Assembly: GCA_963791945.1 (NCBI GenBank)
Contig: CAWBUD010000004.1
Coordinates: forward strand, 186,001-250,000
Source: PALSA-1003 sp963791945
GTDB lineage: Bacteria > Pseudomonadota > Gammaproteobacteria > Burkholderiales > Casimicrobiaceae
Direction: 5' to 3'
DNA length: 64,000 bases
Under the pieces are notes generated by a model, which did not search any database, was not told the DNA's origin, and saw nothing but the letters and a program-made list of their open reading frames with translations. Below are positions 35,401 through 43,620 of this stretch, in pieces (the first letter of the stretch is position 1; each line of letters begins with the position of its first letter). A program made the position numbers and the translations under genes.

Positions 35401-35928
35401 GAGATCGATCAGTCCCCCGCGGACGCTGAACTCGCCGGGCGACACGACCTGCGTGACGTGCTGGTAGCCGCCGAGCGCGAGCTGCGCGCGCAAGCGCCCG
35501 ACGTCGAGCTTTTCCCCTTGCTTAAGAAAGAAAGTGTACGCGGCGAGGTACGAGGGCGGCGCGAGCCGGTAGAGCGCGGTCGACGCCGCGACCAGCAGCA
35601 GGTCGCACTCGCCGCGGGCCGCGTGGTAGAGCGTCGCGAGCCGCTCCGATACCAGATCCTGGTGCGGCGAGAAGTGATCGTAAGGCAGCGTTTCCCAATC
35701 GGGAAGCGTGGCGACACGTAAGCCCGGCCCGAACCACGCGATCTCGGAAGCGAGTCGCTGCGCAGCGAGCGCCTCCGCGCAGACGACCGCGGTCAGCTCT
35801 CCGCGCTCGACGGCAGATGAGACGTACTGCGCCAGCGCCAGCGCGTCGGCCGATCCGACGAGCGCAGGAGCGAGCGTCTTCCTTCCCGCGGGCGGTGGCT
35901 CGGGGAACAGCCGCGGCACCGATCGCAC
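32482..35928 (-). CDS. mfd: transcription-repair coupling factor
   Basis: Removes stalled RNA polymerase at lesions and recruits UvrA. Reading leftward from GTG 35928 gives 1148 residues, the length of E. coli Mfd. It has a UvrB-like N-terminal part, the polymerase-interacting domain (VHEEHGIGRYLGLVTL), the translocase with Walker A GDVGFGKTEVA, DEEHRFGV, TATPIPRTL and QLRGRVGRS, and the C-terminal TRCF domain. The frame opens at 36081, but a TATAAT box at 36010-36015 on this strand puts transcription start near 36003, so an internal GTG is preferred; the exact codon is uncertain. Confidence 0.94.
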   Translation of the reverse strand: MRSVPRLFPEPPPAGRKTLAPALVGSADALALAQYVSSAVERGELTAVVCAEALAAQRLASEIAWFGPGLRVATLPDWETLPYDHFSPHQDLVSERLATLYHAARGECDLLLVAASTALYRLAPPSYLAAYTFFLKQGEKLDVGRLRAQLALGGYQHVTQVVSPGEFSVRGGLIDLYPMGSALPYRIDLLDEEIESIKSFDVDTQRTLYPVPSVRLLPAREFPQDDDARTRFRGRYREVFEGDPSKSPLYRDISNGVTPGGIEYYLPLFFEATATFADYLPAGATVCFHGAVGTAVERFWQDTEARYRLLRGDPGRPLLAPHELFLPADEFHGGLKRFARIEVPTADAAETEPARRSPTEPLPPLQVERRAGDPLHALKRFATSARERVLIVADGLGRRETMQQYFAEYGFKPVIVADWDEFVRGDASPALTVGPVRAGFAWPAAGIALVTEAELYADVARTTVKREARRSNVEAMLRDLSEVRIGDPVVHEEHGIGRYLGLVTLDLGDGPNEFLHLAYANDAKLYVPVANLHLISRYSGAAPEEAPLHELGSGQWERAKRKAAQRAHDTAAELLNLYAQRAAREGHAFRFDVHDYEAFAAGFPFEETADQAAAIEAVIKDLITGKPMDRLVCGDVGFGKTEVALRAAFIALADGKQVAVLVPTTLLAEQHFQTFGDRFADLPVKLAELSRFRTGKEAKAVLEGLANGTIDLVIGTHRLIQRDVKFKQLGLVVIDEEHRFGVRHKEQLKRLRAEVDVLTLTATPIPRTLALSLEGLRDFSVIATAPERRLAIKTFVSPYAPGIVREAVLRELKRGGQIYYLHNDISTIATKADRLRALVPEARLAIAHGQMPERELEHVMRDFYHQRCNLLLCSTIIESGLDVPSANTIIIDRADRFGLAQLHQLRGRVGRSHHQAYAYLLTPPEEALSTLAKKRLEAIQLMEELGSGFYLAMHDLEIRGAGEVLGEAQSGEMQQIGFQLYVDMLKAAVDALRAGREPDLTEPLGVTTEIGLHVPALLPETYCSDVHERLVLYKRLANCETEAELTAMQEELIDRFGLPPEPTQALLACHRLRIAARPLGVTKIDAGPERAQIQFAPNPPFDSGKLITLMRKDPRYRLAGPDRVRIERAAPALDERVAVVREFLATLA

Positions 35929-36009
35929 GGGCGATGTTCCGGCAGTGGTCGGCAGGTTCAGGGGAAAAGGCTCGAGGTCGGACCGAAAAACCGTTCGTTG
36001 TGACACCGG

Positions 36010-36015
36010 ATTATA
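36010..36015 (-). promoter_or_regulatory. consensus -10 box (TATAAT) of mfd
   Basis: The complement of 36010-36015 is TATAAT, a perfect -10 hexamer, about 80 bases before the chosen mfd start. Only a weak -35 (TTCCGG, 19-base spacer) is seen. Divergent from the DMT gene. Confidence 0.5.
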
Positions 36016-36096
36016 CGTTGCGTTCGCGAGGCGACCGGAAGCGACTCGACGACCTCGACGATACCGCGGCGGCTCGATCATCGGCGATAATGCGCC

Positions 36097-37032
36097 ATGG
36101 CCGTTTCCTCTGCGCAGACTGCGGCGCGCTCTGTTTCACCGTACCTCCTGCTCACGCTGACGCCCTTCTTCTGGGCATGCAACTGGATCGTCGGCCGAGC
36201 GCTCTACACGCAGATTCCGCCGATGGCGATGACGTTCTACCGGTGGTTCTTCGCGCTCCTGATCCTCGCGCCGTTCGCCATCCCGCACGTCCGCCGCGAC
36301 TGGCAGCTCGTCCGGCGACATGCCCGCGTGCTTTTTCTGCTCGGCATCTTCGGCGTTGGCACGCACAACGCGCTCACGTACCTGGGCCTCAACTACACGA
36401 CGGCGATCAACGGGGTGATGCTGAACTCGTTCATCCCGGTCATGATCATCGCGCTGTCGTGGATCGTCCTGCGCCAGCGCCTCTCGGCGCTGCAGCTCCT
36501 TGGCGTCGGCGTGTCGCTGTGCGGCGTCCTCGCCATCCTCTCGGGAGGAAGCCTCGCGAAGCTCGCTTCGCTGTCTCTCAACCGGGGCGACGTGCTGGTG
36601 ATCGGGGCGATGCTCATGTGGTCGCTCTATACGATCGGTTTGCGCTGGCGACCCGCGGGCCTGCACATGCTGACCTTCCTGTTCGTCATCGCCTGCGTGG
36701 GCGACGCCGCCGTGCTTCCGCTCTACCTCGCCGAGATGGCGTTCGGCGCGCAGCCCGTCTTCTCCTGGCTCAATCTCGCCGCGCTCTTCGCGGTGGGGCT
36801 GTTCTCGTCGGTGCTCGCGTATATTTTCTGGAATCGCGGCGTCGAGCAGGTTGGCGCGAACGTGGCCGGATTATTCGTGCACCTCATGCCGGTGTTCGGC
36901 ACGGTCCTCGCGTGGCTCGTGCTCGGCGAACGCCTGCATCCGTTTCACGTGGTCGGCATGGCGCTGATCCTCACCGGCATCTATGTGACCAGCCGCTGGG
37001 CCGCGCCGCCCGTGCCCGCGGCGCCGGAGTAG
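36097..37032 (+). CDS. DMT-superfamily (EamA) transporter
   Basis: A 311-residue protein with ten membrane segments in two EamA repeats (SPYLLLTLTPFFWACNWIVGRAL; ALTYLGLNYTTAINGVMLNS; GDVLVIGAMLMWSLYTIGLR; LAYIFWNRGVEQVGANVAG). Exporters of amino acids or metabolites are common in this family; the substrate is unknown. A GATAAT box (36087-36092) sits only five bases before the ATG, so translation could be leaderless. A glycosyltransferase gene follows after 16 bases. Confidence 0.9.
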   Translation: MAVSSAQTAARSVSPYLLLTLTPFFWACNWIVGRALYTQIPPMAMTFYRWFFALLILAPFAIPHVRRDWQLVRRHARVLFLLGIFGVGTHNALTYLGLNYTTAINGVMLNSFIPVMIIALSWIVLRQRLSALQLLGVGVSLCGVLAILSGGSLAKLASLSLNRGDVLVIGAMLMWSLYTIGLRWRPAGLHMLTFLFVIACVGDAAVLPLYLAEMAFGAQPVFSWLNLAALFAVGLFSSVLAYIFWNRGVEQVGANVAGLFVHLMPVFGTVLAWLVLGERLHPFHVVGMALILTGIYVTSRWAAPPVPAAPE

Positions 37033-37048
37033 CTCGCCCACGCCAACG

Positions 37049-37900
37049 ATGGAGCAGTTCAACGTCCTCATCGTGCGGCCGCCTGACGCGTCGTTCTATC
37101 ACGCCTACACCGGGATGGCGCGTATTCTCGCCGCCGCCTTGAAGCGTCTCGGCTGCCCGACCCGTCTGGCCGAGAACGAGATCGTGGCGGATGCCGCCAA
37201 CATCGTCGTGGGCGCGCACTGCCTGGAGCCGGACGTGGCCAGCGACCTCCCGCCCAACACCATCATCTACAACAGCGAGCGGGTCTTCCCCGAAAGCACG
37301 TACCTCCCGACCCTGAAGGCGTTCGTTGGCCGCTTCGAGACTTGGGACTACAGCGAGGGCAACGCGCGCGCATGGAGGAAAATGGGAATATCGGACCGGG
37401 TGCGCTGGCTGCGACCGGGTTACGTTCCCGAGTGCACGACGATCGATCCGGCCACGCCGACCGACATCGACGCCCTGTTCTACGGCCACGTGAACACCCG
37501 GCGGCGGGAGATTCTCGATCAGCTCGCGCGACACGGCGTTCGCACCTACGTGCTGATGAACACCTACGGCGCCGCTCGCGACGCCTACATCGCCCGCGCC
37601 AAGCTCGTGCTCAACATCCACGATGCCTCCGAGGCGGTTTTCGAAGTCGCACGCGCGGTACAGGTTCTGTCCAACCATCGCCTTCTGGTGTCGGAGGCCG
37701 ACGGCGACGATTCGGTGGCCGATTTGCGCGACGGCTTCGTCACCGGTGAGGCGCACGAGCTCGGCCCGCTCTGCCGCGCGCTGCTCGACGACGATGCACG
37801 GCGCATCGCGATCGCCCAACGCGGGTTCGAGCTCTTCTCTCGGCGCGACTTCGTCGCGACGGTGCGCGACGCGCTCGCCTTGCGAGAAGCGCAGCGCTAG
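37049..37900 (+). CDS. glycosyltransferase-like protein (group 1 type, short)
   Basis: A 283-residue protein starting at ATG 37049. It begins NVLIVRPPDASFYHAYTGMARILAAAL (nucleotide-sugar fold start). It has NTIIYNSERVFPES, DALFYGHVNTRRREILDQL, AKLVLNIHDAS and EVARAVQVLSNHRLLVSE, typical of the C-terminal donor-binding half of GT-B proteins of unknown sugar specificity. It is 16 bases after the DMT transporter, so co-transcribed. The stop overlaps that of the convergent P450 in CTAG. Exact activity uncertain. Confidence 0.7.
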   Translation: MEQFNVLIVRPPDASFYHAYTGMARILAAALKRLGCPTRLAENEIVADAANIVVGAHCLEPDVASDLPPNTIIYNSERVFPESTYLPTLKAFVGRFETWDYSEGNARAWRKMGISDRVRWLRPGYVPECTTIDPATPTDIDALFYGHVNTRRREILDQLARHGVRTYVLMNTYGAARDAYIARAKLVLNIHDASEAVFEVARAVQVLSNHRLLVSEADGDDSVADLRDGFVTGEAHELGPLCRALLDDDARRIAIAQRGFELFSRRDFVATVRDALALREAQR

Positions 37901-39270
37901 CGCGGCCGCGGAACGACACGGAGCGGGCGCGCCGGACGGGGGTTCCAGAATCCGGCGTGCGGGACTGGATGGTCGTCGACCGCCGCGAGCTTCAGGCGCG
38001 AAACGACGCGGGCGATGATCGCCTTGAACTCGAGCTGGGCGAAGCGCTTTCCCATGCACATTCTCGTGCCGCCCGCGAACGTGAGCATCTGGAACGACTG
38101 CGCCGTTCGGCTCGCGTGCGGATCGCGGTAGCGCTCGAGATCGAAGTGAAGCGGATCGGGATAGAACTGCGAAAGCAGATGCGTCGCCCCGGCGGCGAGC
38201 GCCACGCGCGTTCCCGGCGCAAGCCGATATTCCCCGACCTCGACGTCCTCCACGACGACCCGCGGCAGATTGACCAATGACGGATACAGGCGGCCTGTCT
38301 CCAGGAGAAAGCGCTGGAGGTACGGCAGGCGGTCGAGATCGGCCATCGAGGGCGGGCTCGCTCCGGCACAGCCGCTCGCGTCCAGCTCCGCTGCCAGCAG
38401 ATCGGCGATGTCCGGCCGCTCGGCGAGGACGTAAACGGCCCGCGAGAAAAGCGTGGCGCCGGTGTCGTGCGCGGCGATCAGCAGTATGGTCAAGTGGCCG
38501 CGGATCGCGTCGTCGGTCCCCGGATCGCCGGCAAACCGCGGATGAACGAGGAGCTGATCAAGCATCGAGAGCAACGGCTCCCTCATGCTGCGCCGGCGCT
38601 CCGCGATCGCTTCGAGCAGGATCCGACCCAGCTCCGCCCGAGCGGCGTTCGCCCGCTCGACGTACGATTCGCGCGACTCCCGCGCGAAATCCTGTCCGTC
38701 GAGCACGATGCGGATCGCCGCATAAGAAGGCTCCACGGCGGCAGCGGGCAAGCCTGCCAGCGTTTGCGAGACCGCCCGATACGCCAGCGCCCGCATCGTA
38801 GGATAGGCGTCGAACTCCACGCCGTCGGCCATCGATTCGACGCATTCCTCGATCGCCTCGTTGACCGCGCTCCAATGGGTCTGGATCGCGGTGTTCGAGA
38901 CCGCGGGCGCCCACATCCGCCGCTCCGCGGCGTGCTCGGGATCGTCGGTATTGAGCACGGCGCGACCGCAGCCCCTTCCCAGCACGTAGCGCCATCCCTC
39001 GTCGCTGCTGAACGCCGCGACGCGGGTAGTTAGCGCCGTTTCCATGACTTCGGGCCCGACGAGGTACAGACACGGGCCCGCATCCGGACCCGAAGGCACA
39101 TTGCCGCGAAGGACCGCACCGTGCCTTTCGCTCGCTGCCGCCTGCAGTTGCGCGACCTCGCCACGCTCGGCATGCGCCGCGTTCAGCTCGAGTCTCGGCG
39201 CGGAAACCGCCGCGTCAGGTAACACCCGGGGGCTTCGCCGGGATCGGATTGAGTGAACGGGAGAGGGCAC
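37897..39270 (-). CDS. cytochrome P450
   Basis: Haem monooxygenase. Reading leftward from GTG 39270 gives 457 residues. The I-helix is LLIAAHDTGATLF (acid-Thr pair), the K-helix ExxR is ETGR, and the haem-thiolate loop is FAGGTRMCMGKRFAQLE, all intact. No ferredoxin, reductase or fused partner is in the window. The upstream gene (GNAT-aminotransferase fusion) ends 28 bases before, so the two are likely one operon. Substrate unknown. The frame is open to 39396; the start is chosen to match the usual N-terminal length. Confidence 0.88.
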   Translation of the reverse strand: MPSPVHSIRSRRSPRVLPDAAVSAPRLELNAAHAERGEVAQLQAAASERHGAVLRGNVPSGPDAGPCLYLVGPEVMETALTTRVAAFSSDEGWRYVLGRGCGRAVLNTDDPEHAAERRMWAPAVSNTAIQTHWSAVNEAIEECVESMADGVEFDAYPTMRALAYRAVSQTLAGLPAAAVEPSYAAIRIVLDGQDFARESRESYVERANAARAELGRILLEAIAERRRSMREPLLSMLDQLLVHPRFAGDPGTDDAIRGHLTILLIAAHDTGATLFSRAVYVLAERPDIADLLAAELDASGCAGASPPSMADLDRLPYLQRFLLETGRLYPSLVNLPRVVVEDVEVGEYRLAPGTRVALAAGATHLLSQFYPDPLHFDLERYRDPHASRTAQSFQMLTFAGGTRMCMGKRFAQLEFKAIIARVVSRLKLAAVDDHPVPHAGFWNPRPARPLRVVPRPR

Positions 39271-39298
39271 TGTCTTGACGCGACCGCGAAACGCTACT

Positions 39299-41119
39299 TC
39301 AGTCAGCCGCCTGCACCGAATCGCGCCTGCCCGCCGCAAGCGCTCCCGCCAGCGTATCGACGACCCGGCGCTGCGTGCCGGCGTCGAGTCCGACAAAGGC
39401 CGGCAGGGTCATGATGCGTTGGTCCTCGTCCATGCAACCGGCGTACTTGCGTCCGTCGCCGAACAACGGGTGGCGAGTGAGCGAGGGATAATGGACGCTG
39501 GTTGCCACGCCCGCATCCGCCATCGCACCGCGCAGGGCCTCGCGCGTGCCCGCGCGGACTCGGATCACGTACATGAGAAAGCTGTCGTCGTCGGCGCGCG
39601 ATAGCGGTTGCGCGTCGGGTGCGAGCCGCGCGAGCCAGCGGTCATACGCCCTCGCCTGATCGCGGCGCTCGGCGCGACACGCTGCCAGCGTTTGCATGCT
39701 GCCGTTCACCAGCGCGGCGGCGACATCGTTGCTGCGCAGCTTCAGTCCCGGTTCGGGAAGCGAGGCGTAGTCGCCGTGGCGCAGCGTGGCGACGCGCTGC
39801 ATCGTATCCACCGTGAGGCCGAGGTTCGACACCGCGCGGATCCAGGCCTCGTGCTCGACATCGCGGCCCCAGATGAGACCGCCTTCCCCGGCAGGCAGCT
39901 CCTTGACGGCGTTGAAGCTGTAGCAGGCGAGATCGCCGACCGGCGCTTCGGGATCGAGAAGATCGACGCGGTGGGCGCAATCCTCGACCAGTAGCAGCCG
40001 GTGCGCGTCGGCGATCGCACGAAGGCGCTCGAGCTGCGGATGGCGCTGGCCGTAAAGATGCACGACCACGAGCGCCTTCGTTCTACGCGTCACCGCCTGT
40101 TCGACCGCGTCGACGTCGAGCAGGAACGTACTCGGATCGACGCCGACGATGACGGGCCTGAGTCCCGCCTGCGCGAACGCCATGGCGGAGGCGACGAAGC
40201 TCATTGCCGGCACGATGACCTCGGCCGCGGCTTCCCGGGCGAGCCTGCGCGCGAGCCGCCCGGCGAGGTAGAGCGCGCTGGTGCACGACGACGTCGCGAG
40301 CGACCAGCCGCCGCGCTTCTCGACGAAAGCACCCTCGAGCGCGCGACATTCGGAACCGTAGCCCAGCCAGCCAGAGTCGAGCGTTCGCTGCACGCGCTTG
40401 CGTGCCTCGTCGGGCACGCGCGTCCGGAAGACGGGGACGGGCGCGGATTCGTCTTTTGCGCCGTCGGCGGTGCCGCGAACCGCATGGCCCCGATCGCCGA
40501 AGATCCGAGGCTGCTGCGCCGCCCAGCGTACCCAGTCGTCGCGATCGAACTCGAGGTCGATGAGCTTCCGCGAGCTCCCGTCAGGATGGGTCTCCAGGCG
40601 CGTGCGCACGATCCGCGCGCCGCCGGCGAGCGCAGCGCGCAGTGACAGGCGATTGTTCTCCACGACGACCATTCGGATGAGCTGCAGCGCCAGTACGCCG
40701 AAACCGAAGTCGCGCAGCGCGATCCCGGCGTCGACGGCCACACCCGGATAACCGATCGGGAGGCGGTGGCGATAAGGCCGCAGCGCTCGCGTGTCGACCA
40801 TCACCCGCCCCAGCTCGATGCTGCCGCCGGCGGCATCGCCATGGCTCCAGCCGATCGTGCCGACGAAGACATCGTCGGGCTTGAGCCTGATCGCAAGCAG
40901 CGCTTCGAGCGGCCGCCTCATCCCCTGTCGCAGCCAATGCCGGTTCTTCTCGGGATCCAGCGGCCTCGGATCGAGGAACTGACGGCGCACGGACGCCCGA
41001 TTGCGCAGCGCCGTGATGGCGTCGAATTCGCGCTCTTCCGCCCAGCCGAGCCTTATGCACTGGCCTTCGGTCACCGGGCCGTGCAGCGGCATCGACCAAC
41101 CGACTGCCTCTCGGGTCAC
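39299..41119 (-). CDS. fusion of GNAT N-acetyltransferase and DegT/DnrJ/EryC1-type sugar aminotransferase
   Basis: The 606-residue protein has two enzymes in one chain. Residues about 18-200 are a GNAT domain (CIRLGWAEEREFDAITALRNR, GTIGWSHGD, ELGRVMVDTRALRPY, NRLSLRAALAGGARI). Residues about 228-600 are a PLP aminotransferase of the DegT/WecE/PseC fold, with Asp380 (LLLVEDCAH) and the Schiff-base Lys406 (YSFNAVKELPAGEGGLI). In known pathways such pairs act in sequence: transamination of an NDP-keto-sugar, then N-acylation (WecE/WecD, PseC/PseH). Fusion of the two is uncommon in my knowledge. The order GNAT then DegT is clear; substrate is inferred. Confidence 0.85.
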   Translation of the reverse strand: MTREAVGWSMPLHGPVTEGQCIRLGWAEEREFDAITALRNRASVRRQFLDPRPLDPEKNRHWLRQGMRRPLEALLAIRLKPDDVFVGTIGWSHGDAAGGSIELGRVMVDTRALRPYRHRLPIGYPGVAVDAGIALRDFGFGVLALQLIRMVVVENNRLSLRAALAGGARIVRTRLETHPDGSSRKLIDLEFDRDDWVRWAAQQPRIFGDRGHAVRGTADGAKDESAPVPVFRTRVPDEARKRVQRTLDSGWLGYGSECRALEGAFVEKRGGWSLATSSCTSALYLAGRLARRLAREAAAEVIVPAMSFVASAMAFAQAGLRPVIVGVDPSTFLLDVDAVEQAVTRRTKALVVVHLYGQRHPQLERLRAIADAHRLLLVEDCAHRVDLLDPEAPVGDLACYSFNAVKELPAGEGGLIWGRDVEHEAWIRAVSNLGLTVDTMQRVATLRHGDYASLPEPGLKLRSNDVAAALVNGSMQTLAACRAERRDQARAYDRWLARLAPDAQPLSRADDDSFLMYVIRVRAGTREALRGAMADAGVATSVHYPSLTRHPLFGDGRKYAGCMDEDQRIMTLPAFVGLDAGTQRRVVDTLAGALAAGRRDSVQAAD

Positions 41120-41240
41120 TCCCTCTCCCTTCGCGCGCAGGTCCGCGCGCTCGCCCTTGCAGAGTCTTTACAGGATTATAGCCGGCATCGCGCTCAATCA
41201 GCGCCGCGGGAGCCAGCAGGGACGCGGAGGGAGTTTGCGG

Positions 41241-42695
41241 CTAGGCGCGCACGCGGCCGTATCGATCGTCGAAGCGAACGATATCGTCCTCGCCCACGTA
41301 GCTGCCACACTGGACTTCGATCAGCAGGAGCGGCTTGGTGCCGGGATTCTCCAGCCGGTGCCGCGTTTCGGCGGGAATAAAAGTGGATTCGTTCTCGCGC
41401 AGGGTGTAGTCGCGATCGCCGTTGGTGACACGTGCCTCGCCTCCGACAACGACCCAGTGCTCGCTGCGATGATGATGGAGCTGCAGGGACAGCGCCGCGC
41501 CCGGCTTGACTTCGATCCGCTTGATCTTGAACCCGAGACCTTCCTGCAAAACGGTGTACGCGCCCCACGGTCGGAGCACGGTCTTGTGGAATCGGTAGGC
41601 GTCGTGACCGCGTGCCTTGAGCTCGCCGACCACGTCCTTCACGCGCTGCACGTGATCGCGGTGGGCGACGAGCACGGCATCGGGTGTCTCGATGACGAAC
41701 AGATCATCGACGCCGACGGTCGCGACGACGCGGTCGGCGGCGTGGACGTAGGTGTTCCGCGTGGCGATGGTCACGCGCTCGCCGTCGCCGCGGTTTCCGT
41801 CGGCGTCGGCTTCGGCCAGCTCGGCGACCGCGCGCCACGAGCCGACGTCGCTCCAGTCGAATCCGGCGCGGACCACAGCCACCTTGGCGGCCTTCTCCAT
41901 GACGGCGACGTCGAACGAAACTTCCGGAGCCGCGGCGAAGAGCTGGGCGTCGATCTCGAGGATCGGGCTGTCGACCTGACCGCGCAGGGCTTCCCAGACG
42001 AGGCGCACGGCCGCGATCAGCGCGGGCGCATGGTTTTCGAACGCTTCGAGCACCGTCGCCGCGGCGAAGCAGAACATCCCCGAATTCCACGCGTGCCGTC
42101 CGCCCGCGACATACGCTTTCGCGTCGGCCAGAGGCGGCTTTTCGATGAAGCGCCGGGCGCGGAACGTACCCTCGACCTGCAACGCATCGCCCAGCTCGAG
42201 GTATCCATAACCGGTTTCAGGCGTAACCGGGACGACGCCGAAGGTCGTGAGCCAACCGTCGCACGCGAGCATCGAGGCCTGCGCGACAGCGGAGGCAAAA
42301 GCCGGCACATCGCGGATCAGGTGATCGGCGGGCAGCACCAGCAGCGTCGTTTCGGGCCCGAAGACAGCCTCCGCATACAAGGCGCCCAACGCGACCGCCG
42401 GACCGGTGTTGCGTCCGGACGGTTCGAGCAGGTAAGCCATGCGCGGCGGGAGCGTGGCGCTGGCTTTCGAGTACGTGTCCTTGGTGTCGAAGTAATAGTC
42501 GCGATTGGTGATCGTGATCAGGCCGGCGAGATCGCGCAGCGAGGCGGCGCGCAGGAAGGTGCGCGCGAGCAGGGTGCCGCCGCCGTCGGAGCTGCTTCCC
42601 GGAAGGGGCATGAAGGGCTTGGGAGCCGCTTCACGGGAAAGCGGCCAGAGGCGCGTGCCGGCGCCGCCGGAGAGAATGATCGGAACCAGCGCCAT
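41241..42695 (-). CDS. manC: mannose-1-phosphate guanylyltransferase / mannose-6-phosphate isomerase
   Basis: Makes GDP-mannose for capsule or O-antigen synthesis. The 484-residue protein has the nucleotidyltransferase N-terminus (VPIILSGGAGTRLWPLSREAAPKPFMPL), the LVLPADHLIRD and FIEKPPLADA blocks, and a C-terminal cupin isomerase (RPWGAYTVLQEG, KPGAALSLQLHHHRSEHWVVV). Start: ATG 42695, with a TACAAT box (complement of 42728-42733) upstream. It precedes the GNAT-DegT fusion by 121 bases on the same strand. Confidence 0.95.
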   Translation of the reverse strand: MALVPIILSGGAGTRLWPLSREAAPKPFMPLPGSSSDGGGTLLARTFLRAASLRDLAGLITITNRDYYFDTKDTYSKASATLPPRMAYLLEPSGRNTGPAVALGALYAEAVFGPETTLLVLPADHLIRDVPAFASAVAQASMLACDGWLTTFGVVPVTPETGYGYLELGDALQVEGTFRARRFIEKPPLADAKAYVAGGRHAWNSGMFCFAAATVLEAFENHAPALIAAVRLVWEALRGQVDSPILEIDAQLFAAAPEVSFDVAVMEKAAKVAVVRAGFDWSDVGSWRAVAELAEADADGNRGDGERVTIATRNTYVHAADRVVATVGVDDLFVIETPDAVLVAHRDHVQRVKDVVGELKARGHDAYRFHKTVLRPWGAYTVLQEGLGFKIKRIEVKPGAALSLQLHHHRSEHWVVVGGEARVTNGDRDYTLRENESTFIPAETRHRLENPGTKPLLLIEVQCGSYVGEDDIVRFDDRYGRVRA

Positions 42696-42727
42696 CGTTC
42701 CAGGGAACGCCGCAGGAAGAGCGGCGG

Positions 42728-42733
42728 ATTGTA
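42728..42733 (-). promoter_or_regulatory. putative -10 box (TACAAT) of manC
   Basis: The complement of 42728-42733 is TACAAT, 33 bases before the manC ATG, giving a leader of about 25 bases. No clear -35. Confidence 0.35.
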
Positions 42734-42957
42734 CCCGAAGCTTTCCGGGATGACGAACACATGGCCGGGACAGCGTGCATTGCGCGGGAGCGATAGTGGG
42801 GGAATGGGCGGGAATCGGTTGATTTTTCTGATCGCGCTCACATATTGAAGGACGTCGCCGAAGGATCGTCCTACGAGGAGCTCCGGCCCGGCGGTGCTAT
42901 CATATGACTCTCGCGCGCGGGCATCGGAGCGACAAGTCCGCCGCAGAACCGCTTACC

Positions 42958-43333
42958 GGGGGCGACTTGGTTTCGACGGGGACTGCGAAGCAGCGCGGGG
43001 CATGCCAAGGTGCAGAACCTTGTGAATCCTCTGCAATCGCAAACTTAACTGCGAACGACGAAACTTACGCTCTGGCGGCTTAACCCCGCCGGACCTCGCA
43101 CCGGGCGGCGCTCAGCTCGGGTGATCAACCGGTAACGGCGAAGTCACAGCGAGGACATTTCGAGCGATCGCGTGCGCCCGGGTCACTTGGGCGACACGTT
43201 AAATCAAGGTGACTGGTTCTGCGGCAGCCTGTCCGTCGGCGGCTGTGGAGCGAGAGCAAACGACGAGACTAAGCATGTAGTCCCGACTGTGTAGTGTTTC
43301 CGGACGCGAGTTCGATTCTCGCCGCCTCCACCA
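42958..43333 (+). ncRNA. ssrA: tmRNA (transfer-messenger RNA)
   Basis: One-piece tmRNA of 376 nt. The 5' end GGGGGCGACTTGGTTTCGACGG pairs with the 3' CGCCTCC, followed by encoded ACCA. GTTCGATTC forms the T-loop. The tag frame starts at GCG 43051 and reads ANDETYALAA, stop TAA 43081-43083. With SmpB it rescues stalled ribosomes and tags proteins for degradation. A TATCAT box near 42898 may be the promoter. A strong terminator follows. Confidence 0.97.
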
Positions 43334-43344
43334 AACCTCCCAAT

Positions 43345-43374
43345 GACGGCCCCGACCTGGGGCCGTCTCTTTTT
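43345..43374 (+). terminator. rho-independent terminator of ssrA
   Basis: GACGGCCCC, a five-base loop, GGGGCCGTC, then TCTTTTT. A nine-base-pair perfect stem followed by a T-run, 11 bases after tmRNA. Confidence 0.9.
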
Positions 43375-43492
43375 CAATTCCAGAGTACCGGACGGTATGG
43401 CGTTGTCTGGGCCAGGCCGGTAGGAGCGAAATGGCCAAGCAAGATCATCGACGGGGAGATAGCTGCCGGGGCTTGTGGCCGGGGCTTGTGGC

Positions 43493-43620
43493 CTCCCCTC
43501 TGGTCTCGTGAGCGCTCCGGGCCTATGATTCGGCCTTCCCCTGGTTTCGTCAGCACTCCGAGCCTGTGATGGGATTTCCCCTGGTTTCGTGAGCATTCCG
43601 GGCCTGTGATGGGACTTCCC
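43493..43620. repeat. 40-bp tandem repeat, about three copies
   Basis: Two full 40-bp units start at 43536 and 43576, beginning TTCCCCTGGTTTCG and ending CTGTGATGGGA. A diverged copy lies upstream (from about 43493) and a partial one starts at 43616. A shorter duplication of GGGGCTTGTGGCC precedes it (about 43468-43494). There are no spacers, so it is not a CRISPR. The ATG of the next gene (43606) lies inside the last full unit. Confidence 0.8.

Noticed and set aside
43493..43620. CRISPR array
   Set aside because: The 40-bp units are directly adjacent with no spacers, and no cas genes are near.
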